Part shown: in pieces, positions 1-7,631 of the stretch
Position numbering within the stretch: the first letter of the stretch is position 1
How the letters are laid out: each line of letters starts with the position of its first letter
Source of the DNA: Akkermansia sp.
GTDB taxonomy: Bacteria; Verrucomicrobiota; Verrucomicrobiia; Verrucomicrobiales; Akkermansiaceae
Length of the DNA stretch: 64,000 nt
NCBI GenBank assembly: GCA_017555025.1
Contig: JAFZHC010000039.1
Location: 1-64,000 of the forward strand
Direction: 5' to 3'
The notes under the pieces: generated by a model
Told to the model about the DNA's origin: nothing
The model's input: only the letters and a program-made list of their open reading frames with translations
The model's database searches: none
Position numbers and translations under genes: made by a program

Positions 1-666
1 AACAGCCGCTTTACTGCTCCTGCTTCTCAGTGCCCCACGCTCGACCCCGAGTACTACAACCCCGAGGGTGTGTCCATCAGCGCATTCCTCTTCGGTGGCC
101 GCCGCGCTACCACTATGCCGCTCGTATTCCAGTCCAAGGATTGGAACCACGGTGTATACGTAGGTGCTACCATGGGCTCCGAGATGACCGCAGCTGCTTT
201 CGGCCAGATTGGTCAGGTTCGCCGCGACCCGATGGCTATGAAGCCCTTCATTGGCTACAATGTGGGTGACTACTGGCAGCACTGGCTCGATATGGGCACC
301 AAGACCTGCGCTTGCAAGCTTCCCAAGATTTTCAACGTGAACTGGTTCCGCAAGGATGCCGAGGGCAACTTCGTATGGCCCGGCTTCGGCGACAACATGC
401 GCGTTCTTGACTGGGTGCTTCGCCGCTGCCGTGGTGAGGTGGAAGGTGTGGAGACCGCTCTGGGTATCTCCCCCGCCTACTCCGAGCTCGACACCGAGGG
501 TCTTAAGGGCTACGACGAGGCCGCCTTCAACACCAACATGGCTCTGTCCGAGTCCGAGTGGAAGGCTGAGCTCGAGTCTCAGACTGAGCTGTTCAACATG
601 GTGGGTGACAAGCTTCCCGCCGAGCTTGAGGCTCAGCGTCAGGCTATGCTCGCCAAGTTCAACTAA
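1..666 (+). CDS. pckG: Phosphoenolpyruvate carboxykinase (GTP), C-terminal part
   Basis: Cytosolic enzyme that interconverts oxaloacetate plus GTP and phosphoenolpyruvate, GDP and CO2 in gluconeogenesis and anaplerosis. The frame is open from the first base of the window, so the 5' end lies outside. The visible 221 residues hold the family signature FGGRR followed by TTMPLV, then GVYVGATMGSE, FIGYNVGDYW, and the NWFRKD and WPGFGDN blocks that form the nucleotide-binding part of GTP-type PEPCK. The ATP-type enzyme lacks these. An internal GTG at 70 is not the true start. A strong hairpin terminator follows the stop. Codon use is strongly biased (C/G-ending), as expected for a highly expressed gene. 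Confidence 0.95.
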   Translation, partial: NSRFTAPASQCPTLDPEYYNPEGVSISAFLFGGRRATTMPLVFQSKDWNHGVYVGATMGSEMTAAAFGQIGQVRRDPMAMKPFIGYNVGDYWQHWLDMGTKTCACKLPKIFNVNWFRKDAEGNFVWPGFGDNMRVLDWVLRRCRGEVEGVETALGISPAYSELDTEGLKGYDEAAFNTNMALSESEWKAELESQTELFNMVGDKLPAELEAQRQAMLAKFN

Positions 667-699
667 AGCTCCCGCAGCTTAGAATAAGCTAATTGCTTC

Positions 700-739
700 T
701 TGCCGCCGTTCCGCATTCCGCAGGACGGCGGCAATTTTT
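700..739 (+). terminator. Rho-independent terminator of pckG
   Basis: The 10-bp stem TTGCCGCCGT/ACGGCGGCAA (700-709 with 725-734) is followed by TTTTT at 735-739, 34 bases after the pckG stop codon. Confidence 0.9.
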
Positions 740-891
740 CTACTCAAAAAACAATGGAATAGGTGAGTAGGGGGGGGGAATGAAGTGGAAATTCTGGTGA
801 CGGAAATCGTTTCAATTCTCTTTTGAGTTTTTTTGATACTGCGGTCGGTATATTTTTCGCTAAAAAAATCAACAAAACTGAAAATATATAC

Positions 892-920
892 TTGACATTC
901 GAGAGCTGTAGGTATATACT
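892..920 (+). promoter_or_regulatory. Sigma70-type promoter of tRNA-Cys
   Basis: TTGACA at 892-897 and TATACT at 915-920 with a 17-base spacer. The tRNA begins 19 bases after the -10 element. This is the strongest promoter match seen in the window, which suits a stable RNA gene. Confidence 0.88.
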
Positions 921-939
921 CTCCCCGCAACAACGCGAT

Positions 940-1013
940 GGCGGGATAGCCAAGTGGCCTAAGGCATCGGTTTGCAAAACCGACATTCGTGGGTTCAAAT
1001 CCCACTCCCGCCT
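940..1013 (+). tRNA. tRNA-Cys (GCA anticodon)
   Basis: A full cloverleaf can be drawn. The acceptor stem GGCGGGA (940-946) pairs with TCCCGCC (1006-1012), with discriminator T at 1013 as in bacterial tRNA-Cys. The anticodon stem TCGGT/ACCGA encloses the loop TTGCAAA with anticodon GCA at 974-976. The T-arm holds GTGGGTTCAAATCCCAC. The 3' CCA is not encoded and must be added after transcription. The gene stands alone, with its own promoter upstream and a terminator directly downstream. Confidence 0.97.
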
Positions 1014-1018
1014 CTGAA

Positions 1019-1052
1019 AAGTCCGTTAAGGTATAGCCTTAACGGACTTTTT
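1019..1052 (+). terminator. Rho-independent terminator of tRNA-Cys
   Basis: The 13-bp perfect stem AAGTCCGTTAAGG/CCTTAACGGACTT (1019-1031 with 1037-1049) has a short TATAG-type loop and runs into TTT, directly after the tRNA. Confidence 0.92.
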
Positions 1053-1055
1053 TCA

Positions 1056-1084
1056 TTGACAAAACAGGCAATGTGTTGTTGAAT
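1056..1084 (+). promoter_or_regulatory. Promoter of the small lipoprotein gene
   Basis: TTGACA at 1056-1061, a 17-base spacer, and TTGAAT at 1079-1084. Only 6 bases separate the -10 hexamer from the ATG at 1091, so the transcript would begin at or next to the start codon (leaderless). Confidence 0.6.
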
Positions 1085-1090
1085 AGTCTC

Positions 1091-1591
1091 ATGCGCTTTT
1101 CTCTTGTTTCTCTTTGTACTGCCGCATTGGCTCTACTGGTGACTTCCTGTGGTACTGTGGAGCATTCCTATATATCGGATGTTGCTGATATTCCGCTCAA
1201 ATCTGCGACTATTCCCTCCGGCTCATGGGCAAATAGTCCGTTGCGCGCGAACTCTCTTTACATTCTTCACGGGGCGGAGAGTAATCAGGAGCGCGAGAAC
1301 AGAATTGGTGATTATTATTACGTGCGTTGGTATGATGCTGAGCCTGAGAAGGAGGCTCGCTTGGTCATGCGCTATACTCAGGCTTTGACCACCTCTCAGG
1401 TATTGACTGAGGAAAAGGTGTATAGTGCTCCTCGCGAGGGGCATGAAACGCATCTGCATCGTTTCTGTTTTTCCGGTCCGGAGCGCAAGAAGAGAGGGGA
1501 CGTTCTCTCCTGGCGTATTGAACTCTATGTCGATGGAAAGCTGCGCGATTCCCGCCAGTCCTACCTTTGGCAGGAGCCGATGAAGAAGTAA
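1091..1591 (+). CDS. Small lipoprotein of unknown function
   Basis: 166 residues from the ATG at 1091. A GTG at 1073 in the same frame would place extra residues before the signal peptide and lies inside the promoter, so it was not chosen. The N-terminus is a lipoprotein signal: positive start (MRFS), hydrophobic core (LVSLCTAALALLV) and lipobox VTSC, giving a mature protein anchored through its Cys. No domain was recognised in the rest, which is mixed and fairly charged (for example the EKEARLVMRY and SGPERKKRGD stretches), with a predicted beta-rich look. It is a monocistronic gene between its own promoter and a terminator, so the context gives no functional hint. The call as a lipoprotein is firm; any role would be a guess. 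Confidence 0.8.
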   Translation: MRFSLVSLCTAALALLVTSCGTVEHSYISDVADIPLKSATIPSGSWANSPLRANSLYILHGAESNQERENRIGDYYYVRWYDAEPEKEARLVMRYTQALTTSQVLTEEKVYSAPREGHETHLHRFCFSGPERKKRGDVLSWRIELYVDGKLRDSRQSYLWQEPMKK

Positions 1592-1619
1592 TCAACGTTT
1601 GACATTCTACTAAAGATTT

Positions 1620-1656
1620 ATCCCCCGGGTCGCTGTATGCTGCCGGGGGATTTTAC
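1620..1656 (+). terminator. Terminator after the small lipoprotein gene
   Basis: TCCCCCGG (1621-1628) pairs with CCGGGGGA (1643-1650) and is followed by TTTTACTTTA. Confidence 0.75.
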
Positions 1657-1688
1657 TTTATTGGATAACGAAGACGGGAGGGGGCTGC

Positions 1689-2315
1689 TCAGGGGCAGGG
1701 CGCTGCAGCCGGTGCTACGCGCACGTAGGCCATACCTGCCTTGATAGCGGCTTGTATACCCGGTTCTGCATCTTCGAACACCACGCACTCTGTGGGGGCT
1801 ATCCCCATTCGTTCTGCTGCCAGTAGAAAGATGTCGGGCTCGGGTTTGCCGCGACCTGGCGGCACATCATCCGGCGTAATGATGATGGGGAAGAGTTCCT
1901 CCACACCGGCAGAGCGGAGGGTGCATCGAGCTCCGGCCAGAACACTACCCGTACCGATGGCGTAGGGTATGCCTTGTTCTTTCAGTTCTCGCACGAGCCC
2001 CATGGTTTCCTCAATAATCGGCAATTGCTCCGTTTCGAGAAGGTAATCATATCTGGCACGTTTTTGTGCGGCTACGGCTTGCGGGTTCATCTGCAGGCCA
2101 TAGTGGCGGTTCAAGTCGCTCACTATGTCAGGTGCAGCCATGCCGCCATGGGCGTTGAACTCATCCCACAAAAAAGCCTCATAGGGAGCTCCGTTGTTTT
2201 TGAGCGCCCATCGCCATGCTTTGTAGTGGGTCTGCATGCTGTCGACCAGAGTGCCGTCAAGGTCGAAGATGTAGCCGGCGTAGCGTTGTTCCGGCAGGGT
2301 TACTCGTGAACTCAT
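1689..2315 (-). CDS. HAD-superfamily phosphatase / phosphomutase-like hydrolase
   Basis: 208 residues from the ATG at 2315; upstream in-frame codons overlap trkA and are unlikely to be used. Motif I of the HAD fold is FDLDGTLVDS, where the first Asp is the nucleophile. Motif II is the GTGS block, and motifs III/IV are the conserved Lys in GRGKPEPD and the VVFEDAEPG acidic pair. The alpha-helical cap between motif I and II is of subfamily IA, as in beta-phosphoglucomutase, phosphoglycolate phosphatase and sugar phosphatases such as YqaB/YfbT. The substrate cannot be told from sequence. It is the last gene of a minus-strand run that starts with prfA, with its ATG only 7 bases after the trkA stop, so it is probably cotranscribed with the potassium genes. 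Confidence 0.88.
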   Translation of the reverse strand: MSSRVTLPEQRYAGYIFDLDGTLVDSMQTHYKAWRWALKNNGAPYEAFLWDEFNAHGGMAAPDIVSDLNRHYGLQMNPQAVAAQKRARYDYLLETEQLPIIEETMGLVRELKEQGIPYAIGTGSVLAGARCTLRSAGVEELFPIIITPDDVPPGRGKPEPDIFLLAAERMGIAPTECVVFEDAEPGIQAAIKAGMAYVRVAPAAAPCP

Positions 2316-2322
2316 GGTGTAA

Positions 2323-3024
2323 TTATAAATCGAACTTTTTAACAAATCCGCTTAAGTCGTCATCCTTACCGAAGATGACCAGCACGTCACCTTTCTGGAA
2401 CTGCATGTCAGGACCGGGGGTATCGATAACGGGTTGTTCGGGCTGAGCCAGTACATCATCGGCTGTGCTCTCGCTCATCTTACCGCGACGAACGGTGAGC
2501 AGGTTGAGGCGGTACTGCTTACGCATGTTAACCTCTTGCAGGGTTTTACCAATCCAGTCATCCGGCAGACGTACATCAGCAAGAGAGTGGGTGGCATCAA
2601 TGCGGCGCAGGCGCATGAGGCCTTCGTTAATGAAGCGGTCAGCCAGCTGCTTAGCTGCTACGTCTTCAACGCGGAACAAGTCGCTGATACCAATGAGTTT
2701 GAGCACTTTGCCGTGAAGCTCATTGACGCTGCGGGCATAGAGATGTTTAACTCCCAATTCCTTCAGCTGTGCTGTTATGAGGATATTGCGCTCAAAACAT
2801 TCACCGACTGCAACGATGACGTAGGTGTCATCTCCTACAAGGTCGAGGCGTCGAAGCACGCGGATATCGGTGGCATCGCCGATATGGGCATCTGCCACGT
2901 AGTTTTTGATTTCTTCAACCACGCTTTCCTTCTGGTCGAGAATGGTTACTTCAAACCCACTATCACTCAGATGGAGGGCTAATGCACGACCGAATTGTCC
3001 TAAGCCAATGATTACGAATTTCAT
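2323..3024 (-). CDS. trkA: TrkA/KtrA-type potassium channel regulatory subunit
   Basis: 233-residue cytosolic RCK protein that gates a membrane potassium translocator according to bound nucleotide (NAD(H) or ATP/ADP in known members). The N-terminus, MKFVIIGLGQFGRALA, is the Rossmann GxGxxG nucleotide-binding motif, with the acidic residue at the end of beta-2 (TILDQ). It is followed by GDATD and the RCK_N domain to about residue 130. The last third is a TrkA_C (RCK_C) domain (LADVRLPDDWIGKTLQEVN ... GDVLVIFGKDDDL). The single RCK_N/RCK_C pair makes it KtrA-like rather than the doubled E. coli TrkA. It lies 18 bases downstream of the trkH-type membrane subunit, a normal operon pairing. Confidence 0.93.
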   Translation of the reverse strand: MKFVIIGLGQFGRALALHLSDSGFEVTILDQKESVVEEIKNYVADAHIGDATDIRVLRRLDLVGDDTYVIVAVGECFERNILITAQLKELGVKHLYARSVNELHGKVLKLIGISDLFRVEDVAAKQLADRFINEGLMRLRRIDATHSLADVRLPDDWIGKTLQEVNMRKQYRLNLLTVRRGKMSESTADDVLAQPEQPVIDTPGPDMQFQKGDVLVIFGKDDDLSGFVKKFDL

Positions 3025-3042
3025 ATAATGAAGAAGCGGTTG

Positions 3043-4830
3043 TCAGGTGAGGGGTAAACGGGTTTCCGGGTAACGCAGGGGGGACGGGTCTTTTTGTTTG
3101 ATGAAAATGAGCATGAAAGTGAACATGCCCACACGGCCGAAGAGCATATTGGCACAAATAAAGAACTTGGAGAGGTCCGAAAGTTCCCCCGGATTGCAGA
3201 TGGAGTAGCCGGTAGTGGTGTAGGCGCTGATTTCGAGGAATAGCAATTTAATGACCCCGTTAGCAGATTGAGAAATGGCCGGCTCGAGCATGAGCAATAA
3301 CATGGTACTGGCTACAATCCAGAAGCATGAAAGCACAACGGTTGCCATGGCTCTTTCAACGGTATTGCGAGCAATGCGGCGCCCATGTAATTCCAGATCT
3401 TGCTGACCTCGTAATACTCGCAGTACCTCCAGCATGCAGAGAGCAAATACGGGGGCAAACACACCGCCGCCGGTACCCGCCGGATTGCCGCCTACGAACA
3501 TGAGCAGGCAGAGGAATAGATGGTAGACCGGCCCATAGGTGCTGATGTCTGTAATGGTAAAACCGGCAGAACGCCCCAGGGTATTCCATATACTTTCCCA
3601 CAGGTTGAAATCATTGGAACTTACATGAGAGGATGGCTCCAACGCTGCCAGCGTGGCAAGTCCCACCGTGCCGACGAGCATAACGATAAGGGTTACTCTG
3701 ACCACCAGCCAAGAGTGCGTGCTCCAGCGCACCGGGTTGCGTTTACCCTGAAATTTGTGGTGCAGACGAGTGAGGGCTTCGAGGTAGACGCTGAAGCCGA
3801 GTGTGCCGGCCAGCGTGAGAAGCATCATAATCGATTGCACGGCTTTGTCGTGGGCTACACATGCCTCTGCCATGTTCTGGGGGAACAAAGATATACCGGC
3901 GTTACAGAAGGCCGATACTGAGTGGAAGAGCGCTGTAAACCAAAGATGCTCCTGCGGAACTCCCGGGGTACCTTGCCACAGGTAGTGGAGCATGGCGGTA
4001 CCTATAGCTTCCACACTGAAGGTAATGAAAATAACCGCTTTGATAAGAGCAGGGATAATATTGACCCCACGCTGGTCGAGCAGGGAGGAGATAGCCACAC
4101 GATCTCGAACGGCCAGTCGTTTGCCGACCATCAGCAATACAAAGTAGGAGAACGTCATTACCCCCATTGCTCCAATCTGGATATCGATGAGGATAACCAT
4201 TTTCCCCAGAGGTGTGAATGTGCTGGCAACATCAACGCAGGTAAGACCGGTAATGGAGATGGCGGAGGAACAGGTGAAAAATGCTTCTGTAAAGCTGATG
4301 GGCTTACAGGTAGCACCCGGGGTGAGTAAAAGAAGCGTGCTGACGAGCACAAAGGAAATCATCCATGTAAAGAAGACGATAGCCGGGCTCCAGCGGCTTT
4401 TACTGAGCTGTCTGGGTTGGCGTCGTCGTTCACGGGCAAGCGCTCCTATGGTGATAAAGGAAAAAATACCGATGAGGAAACTCAGCACCATGCTGGCACG
4501 GAAGGCGTGACCGGGCAGGAGCTGCCAGATGCCGCCATAGAAAACAAACGAGGTCAGCAGTCCGATGATAAGCTGCCAGATTAAAAATCTACCGGGTTCT
4601 TCCCGATGTACAAGCTTGGTAATGAAGTGTAAAAGTACGATAAGCGTGTTGAACCATACCACACCGCACAGCAGGAGGTGCAGACCTTTTTCAAACATTT
4701 CCAGCTCAGAGGGGCCGGTGGCTAAGCCCGCAAAGCATGCCTCCCACAGCACAATAAACATGGCCAGCAGCCCGGTTATAATTTCGGGCAGCTCCAGCGC
4801 ACGGTACTGGCGTTCATGTGGTTTATTCAT
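3043..4830 (-). CDS. trkH: TrkH/KtrB-family potassium transporter
   Basis: 595 residues from the ATG at 4830 (MNKPHERQYR). An earlier in-frame ATG at 4872 would add 14 residues and is less likely. It is an integral membrane K+ uptake subunit with four pore repeats. Selectivity-filter-like segments can be seen as SSAISITGLTCVD, VSAFCNAGISLFP, LGRSAGFTITDIS and SAYTTTGYSICNPG. Each contains the central Gly that is diagnostic of the family. The length is greater than the usual 450-480 residues because of an additional hydrophobic N-terminal region of about four membrane segments, seen in several Verrucomicrobia and Bacteroidetes homologues. It pairs with the regulatory subunit encoded directly downstream. 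Confidence 0.93.
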   Translation of the reverse strand: MNKPHERQYRALELPEIITGLLAMFIVLWEACFAGLATGPSELEMFEKGLHLLLCGVVWFNTLIVLLHFITKLVHREEPGRFLIWQLIIGLLTSFVFYGGIWQLLPGHAFRASMVLSFLIGIFSFITIGALARERRRQPRQLSKSRWSPAIVFFTWMISFVLVSTLLLLTPGATCKPISFTEAFFTCSSAISITGLTCVDVASTFTPLGKMVILIDIQIGAMGVMTFSYFVLLMVGKRLAVRDRVAISSLLDQRGVNIIPALIKAVIFITFSVEAIGTAMLHYLWQGTPGVPQEHLWFTALFHSVSAFCNAGISLFPQNMAEACVAHDKAVQSIMMLLTLAGTLGFSVYLEALTRLHHKFQGKRNPVRWSTHSWLVVRVTLIVMLVGTVGLATLAALEPSSHVSSNDFNLWESIWNTLGRSAGFTITDISTYGPVYHLFLCLLMFVGGNPAGTGGGVFAPVFALCMLEVLRVLRGQQDLELHGRRIARNTVERAMATVVLSCFWIVASTMLLLMLEPAISQSANGVIKLLFLEISAYTTTGYSICNPGELSDLSKFFICANMLFGRVGMFTFMLIFIKQKDPSPLRYPETRLPLT

Positions 4831-4887
4831 GCTGTACGCGAGTATTATAGCACAAAGTCGGTAATGTGGCAACTCCCACTTTTGCCG

Positions 4888-5505
4888 TCAGCGGAGTTCG
4901 GGCATGGTAACTACTTTTGGTGCGAGTATAGAGAGGCGTTTCAGAAGTGGGTATCCCGTAGCGGCCAGCAGAGCTTTTGCTGCGGTGCAATACAGCAATG
5001 TTTGCGGGGCCTGCGTAATGAGTACAGCCAGCAGAATGAGGGGGTAGGCCGGCAGCATAATTCTCCATTTGAGAGGAGCTGCGGCCATTTTGTGCATATT
5101 AAGCAGTACTCCCGTTATCAATATGATTGTTATGAAGAAGGGGAGTTCTCCTTGTTTTACCAGCAGCAATTGATGCGTTGTAACGGTGTAGATTTCGCAG
5201 GTGAGCAAAATCAGCGCAAAAACTACGTTGAAAAGGGTGAAATAACGTGTGATGAAGAGCCCTCGGTCTGCCAGCAGTACATTGTGGCTCCATTGCGCCA
5301 GCAGGCTGCTGCCTACCAGCAGCACCGTCAGAAAAACATCAGATGTCATGCCGCAGAAGAGCGCTGCTCTGAACAGACCAACACTCAGCAATAGAACTTC
5401 GGCAATGGCTCCTATAACCGTTGCAATGGATAAGAGGGCACAAATCGAAGCCAATTTACCGATGAATTGGCGTATAAGTGGAAAAATGTACCATTGTTCA
5501 GGCAT
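4888..5505 (-). CDS. Polytopic membrane protein of unknown function
   Basis: 205 residues with about six hydrophobic segments (for example SICALLSIATVIGAIAEVLL, VFLTVLLVGSSLLAQW, TLFNVVFALILLTCEIY, FFITIILITGVLLNM and YPLILLAVLITQAPQTLLY). It is probably an inner-membrane protein. No family motif was recognised. Its start overlaps the 3' end of prmC by 8 bases, and it precedes trkH by 57 bases, so it looks translationally coupled within the prfA-prmC-...-trkH-trkA run. The neighbourhood might suggest a link to ion transport, but this is inference only. Confidence 0.75.
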   Translation of the reverse strand: MPEQWYIFPLIRQFIGKLASICALLSIATVIGAIAEVLLLSVGLFRAALFCGMTSDVFLTVLLVGSSLLAQWSHNVLLADRGLFITRYFTLFNVVFALILLTCEIYTVTTHQLLLVKQGELPFFITIILITGVLLNMHKMAAAPLKWRIMLPAYPLILLAVLITQAPQTLLYCTAAKALLAATGYPLLKRLSILAPKVVTMPELR

Positions 5506-6415
5506 TTGAGCTCCCTTCTTTGGTCTCAGTACCGGTTGGCATAAAGTCTGCCGTAGCGTACCCCATCGGGAAGCGGGCTTTGCCGCTCATATCCGTCAGG
5601 ACACCGGTGTGGGTATATCCCAACTCTTCCATGCAAGCTCGGGTTGCTTCGCCCTGGTCGTGTCCAACCTCCAGCAATACCAGACAGCCGGGTGCCAGAT
5701 GCGGTTTAGCTTCTTTCAGAAAACGCCTTACGATATCCAGTCCGTCAGCCCCGCCGTAAAGAGCAGTTGCCGGGTCATGCATTACTTCGGCGGATACTTC
5801 TTCACCATCAGGTACATAGGGAAGATTAGCCAGTACGAGGTCAAAACCGTCAGGCGGCACAACCGCATTATTCTCCTCCGGTTGCCAGGCGGAGAACAAA
5901 TCACTACGGTAGGTTTTTACTCTGGCTCCCAAGGCTGTTGCGTTCTCCAGCGTAAGGGAAAGAGCTGCCTCAGAAATATCAGCCATGACAACTTCGGGCT
6001 GAGTTGCCGCCAGTTCCAATGCCAGCGTAATACCGATAATACCGGAGCCGCAGCCCATGTCCAACACTTTCATCCCTGGCTTGCGCTGTACTTTGCTGAG
6101 GGCCATCTCAACCAGCTCCTCTGTTTCGGGGCGGGGGATGAGGGCGCGGGCATCTGTACGGAACTCTCGGCGGTAAAACTCCGTGCTACCCAGCAAGTGC
6201 TGCAGGGGTACGCCTTTGCCTCGCTCGCGCAGCAAGTCACGCAAGGGTACAAGTTGTTCTTCGCTCAGCGGATCGTCATAGTGCAGGTAAAGCCAAGTTT
6301 TGTTTTTTCCCAGCACGTGCACGAGGAGGCTTTGCATGGAGTGGCGAGCCCCCTCTATTCCACGGCTTTCCAGATAAGCCGTCCCGCTCGTCAGAATATC
6401 CTGTATGGTTTTCAT
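5498..6415 (-). CDS. prmC: Release factor glutamine N5-methyltransferase PrmC
   Basis: 305 residues from the ATG at 6415 (MKTIQDILTSG). It methylates the Gln of the GGQ motif of release factors, using S-adenosylmethionine. The N-terminal helical domain that binds the release factor carries the conserved HLLG (residues about 85-90) and IPRPETEELVE. The class I methyltransferase domain has DMGCGSGIIGI as SAM motif I. The active-site NPPY motif is present as NLPY in LANLPYVPD. The gene follows prfA, its substrate, by 10 bases. This prfA-prmC order is the classic arrangement. The longer frame upstream of 6415 would run into prfA and was not used. Confidence 0.94.
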   Translation of the reverse strand: MKTIQDILTSGTAYLESRGIEGARHSMQSLLVHVLGKNKTWLYLHYDDPLSEEQLVPLRDLLRERGKGVPLQHLLGSTEFYRREFRTDARALIPRPETEELVEMALSKVQRKPGMKVLDMGCGSGIIGITLALELAATQPEVVMADISEAALSLTLENATALGARVKTYRSDLFSAWQPEENNAVVPPDGFDLVLANLPYVPDGEEVSAEVMHDPATALYGGADGLDIVRRFLKEAKPHLAPGCLVLLEVGHDQGEATRACMEELGYTHTGVLTDMSGKARFPMGYATADFMPTGTETKEGSSNA

Positions 6416-6425
6416 GTGGGGGCGT

Positions 6426-7499
6426 TTATTTAAGCTCGTCCATACGTTCCTGCATCTCCGCATGCTGCATGCGTGAGATGATTTCCGTTAATTCCCCGCT
6501 GCTGATGACAATATCGAGATTATAGGCTGTATAGCCAATACGATGGTCGGTCAGTCGGTTCTGGGGATAATTGTAGGTGCGGATTTTTTCTTCTCGACCG
6601 CCGGAGCCGATGAGAGCACGGCGCTGAGCCGAGTAGTTTTGCTGAGCTTCCCGTTGCTTCATTTCAAACAGGCGGGCACGCAGAATGCGTAAACCTGTTT
6701 CCTTGTTTTTAAGCTGAGAGCGCCCGTCTTCGCAGCGTACCATAATACCGGTCGGAAGGTGGAAAATCTGCACGGCCGATTCTGTACGGTTAACGTGCTG
6801 CCCACCGGCACCCCCGGCTCGGCAAGTTTCAATGCGTAAATCTTCGGGGCGGATTTCCACATCAACCTCTTCAGCCTCGGGGAGTACGGCAACGGTTGCG
6901 GTAGAGGTGTGTATGCGCCCCTGCGTTTCGGTTGCCGGTACACGCTGCACACGGTGAACTCCGCTTTCGTACTTCAGGAAGCGGAATACCTCCTCGCCGC
7001 TGATGCGGGCGGTCACTTCTTTAAATCCGCCGATATCATTCGGGCTGGCATCCAGCACCTCCATGCGCCAGCCTCGGCTTTCTGCATAGCGCTGGTACAT
7101 GCCGAGCAGATTGCCGGCAAAAAGTGCAGCCTCATCGCCACCGGTACCGGCACGTATTTCAATGATGGCATCACGATCTTCTGTCACATCTCTGGGCAGC
7201 AGACTGTACTGTACTTCTTCTTCCAGTTTGGAAATGCGGGGGGCAAGCTCTTCGAGCTCCATAGCAGCCATTTCTGCCATGTCGGCGTCTTCGCCGGTAA
7301 TCAGTTCCTGCGCCTCATAGCGTTGACGTATTGCGGAGCAGAGCGCTTCCCAGCTGCGCAGCAGTTCCTGCGTTCTCCGGTGCTCACGCATAATTTCCTC
7401 TGCTCGCGCACGGTCATCAAAAAGATTGGGGGCTGCAATAGCTTCCTCCAATTCTGCCAGGCGCTCGCGGCGCTTCTCTATCAGCGGTGCGTAATCCAT
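6426..7499 (-). CDS. prfA: Peptide chain release factor 1
   Basis: 357 residues, the usual RF1 length. It reads UAA and UAG stop codons and triggers peptidyl-tRNA hydrolysis on the ribosome. The stop-codon recognition tripeptide is PAT (in RVPATETQGR), which marks RF1; RF2 has SPF. The catalytic motif GGQ is in RAGGAGGQHVNRTES at about residue 232. The N-terminal coiled domain and the GTGGDEAALFAGNL block (PCRF domain) are complete. It is the first gene of the minus-strand run and has its own promoter, with the -10 element only 12 bases before the start. The downstream gene prmC encodes the enzyme that modifies its GGQ glutamine. Confidence 0.97.
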   Translation of the reverse strand: MDYAPLIEKRRERLAELEEAIAAPNLFDDRARAEEIMREHRRTQELLRSWEALCSAIRQRYEAQELITGEDADMAEMAAMELEELAPRISKLEEEVQYSLLPRDVTEDRDAIIEIRAGTGGDEAALFAGNLLGMYQRYAESRGWRMEVLDASPNDIGGFKEVTARISGEEVFRFLKYESGVHRVQRVPATETQGRIHTSTATVAVLPEAEEVDVEIRPEDLRIETCRAGGAGGQHVNRTESAVQIFHLPTGIMVRCEDGRSQLKNKETGLRILRARLFEMKQREAQQNYSAQRRALIGSGGREEKIRTYNYPQNRLTDHRIGYTAYNLDIVISSGELTEIISRMQHAEMQERMDELK

Positions 7500-7511
7500 T
7501 GTGTGGCACCC

Positions 7512-7540
7512 ATTCTAGCTGTATTTAACCTTGCCCGCAA
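7512..7540 (-). promoter_or_regulatory. Promoter of the prfA run
   Basis: On the minus strand, TTGCGG (7540-7535), a 17-base spacer and TAGAAT (7517-7512). The start codon at 7499 is 12 bases from the -10 element, so the leader would be at most about five bases. Confidence 0.72.
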
Positions 7541-7576
7541 GTCCAAAATGCGTTCTCGGCTACATGCCATGTTATT

Positions 7577-7608
7577 GCTGCCCCGTTTATGATATGTTGC
7601 GGGGCAGC
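7577..7608 (-). terminator. Stem-loop downstream of the recombinase gene
   Basis: GCTGCCCCG/CGGGGCAGC (7577-7585 with 7600-7608) forms a 9-bp stem 24 bases after the recombinase stop. A U-run is lacking, so it is a possible, not a canonical, terminator. Confidence 0.45.
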
Positions 7609-7631
7609 TGTACAGAGGGGGGCACTCCGCA

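Noticed and set aside
70-666. Start of pckG at the GTG at position 70
   Set aside because: The same frame continues to base 1 with conserved PEPCK residues upstream, so the gene simply enters from outside the window.
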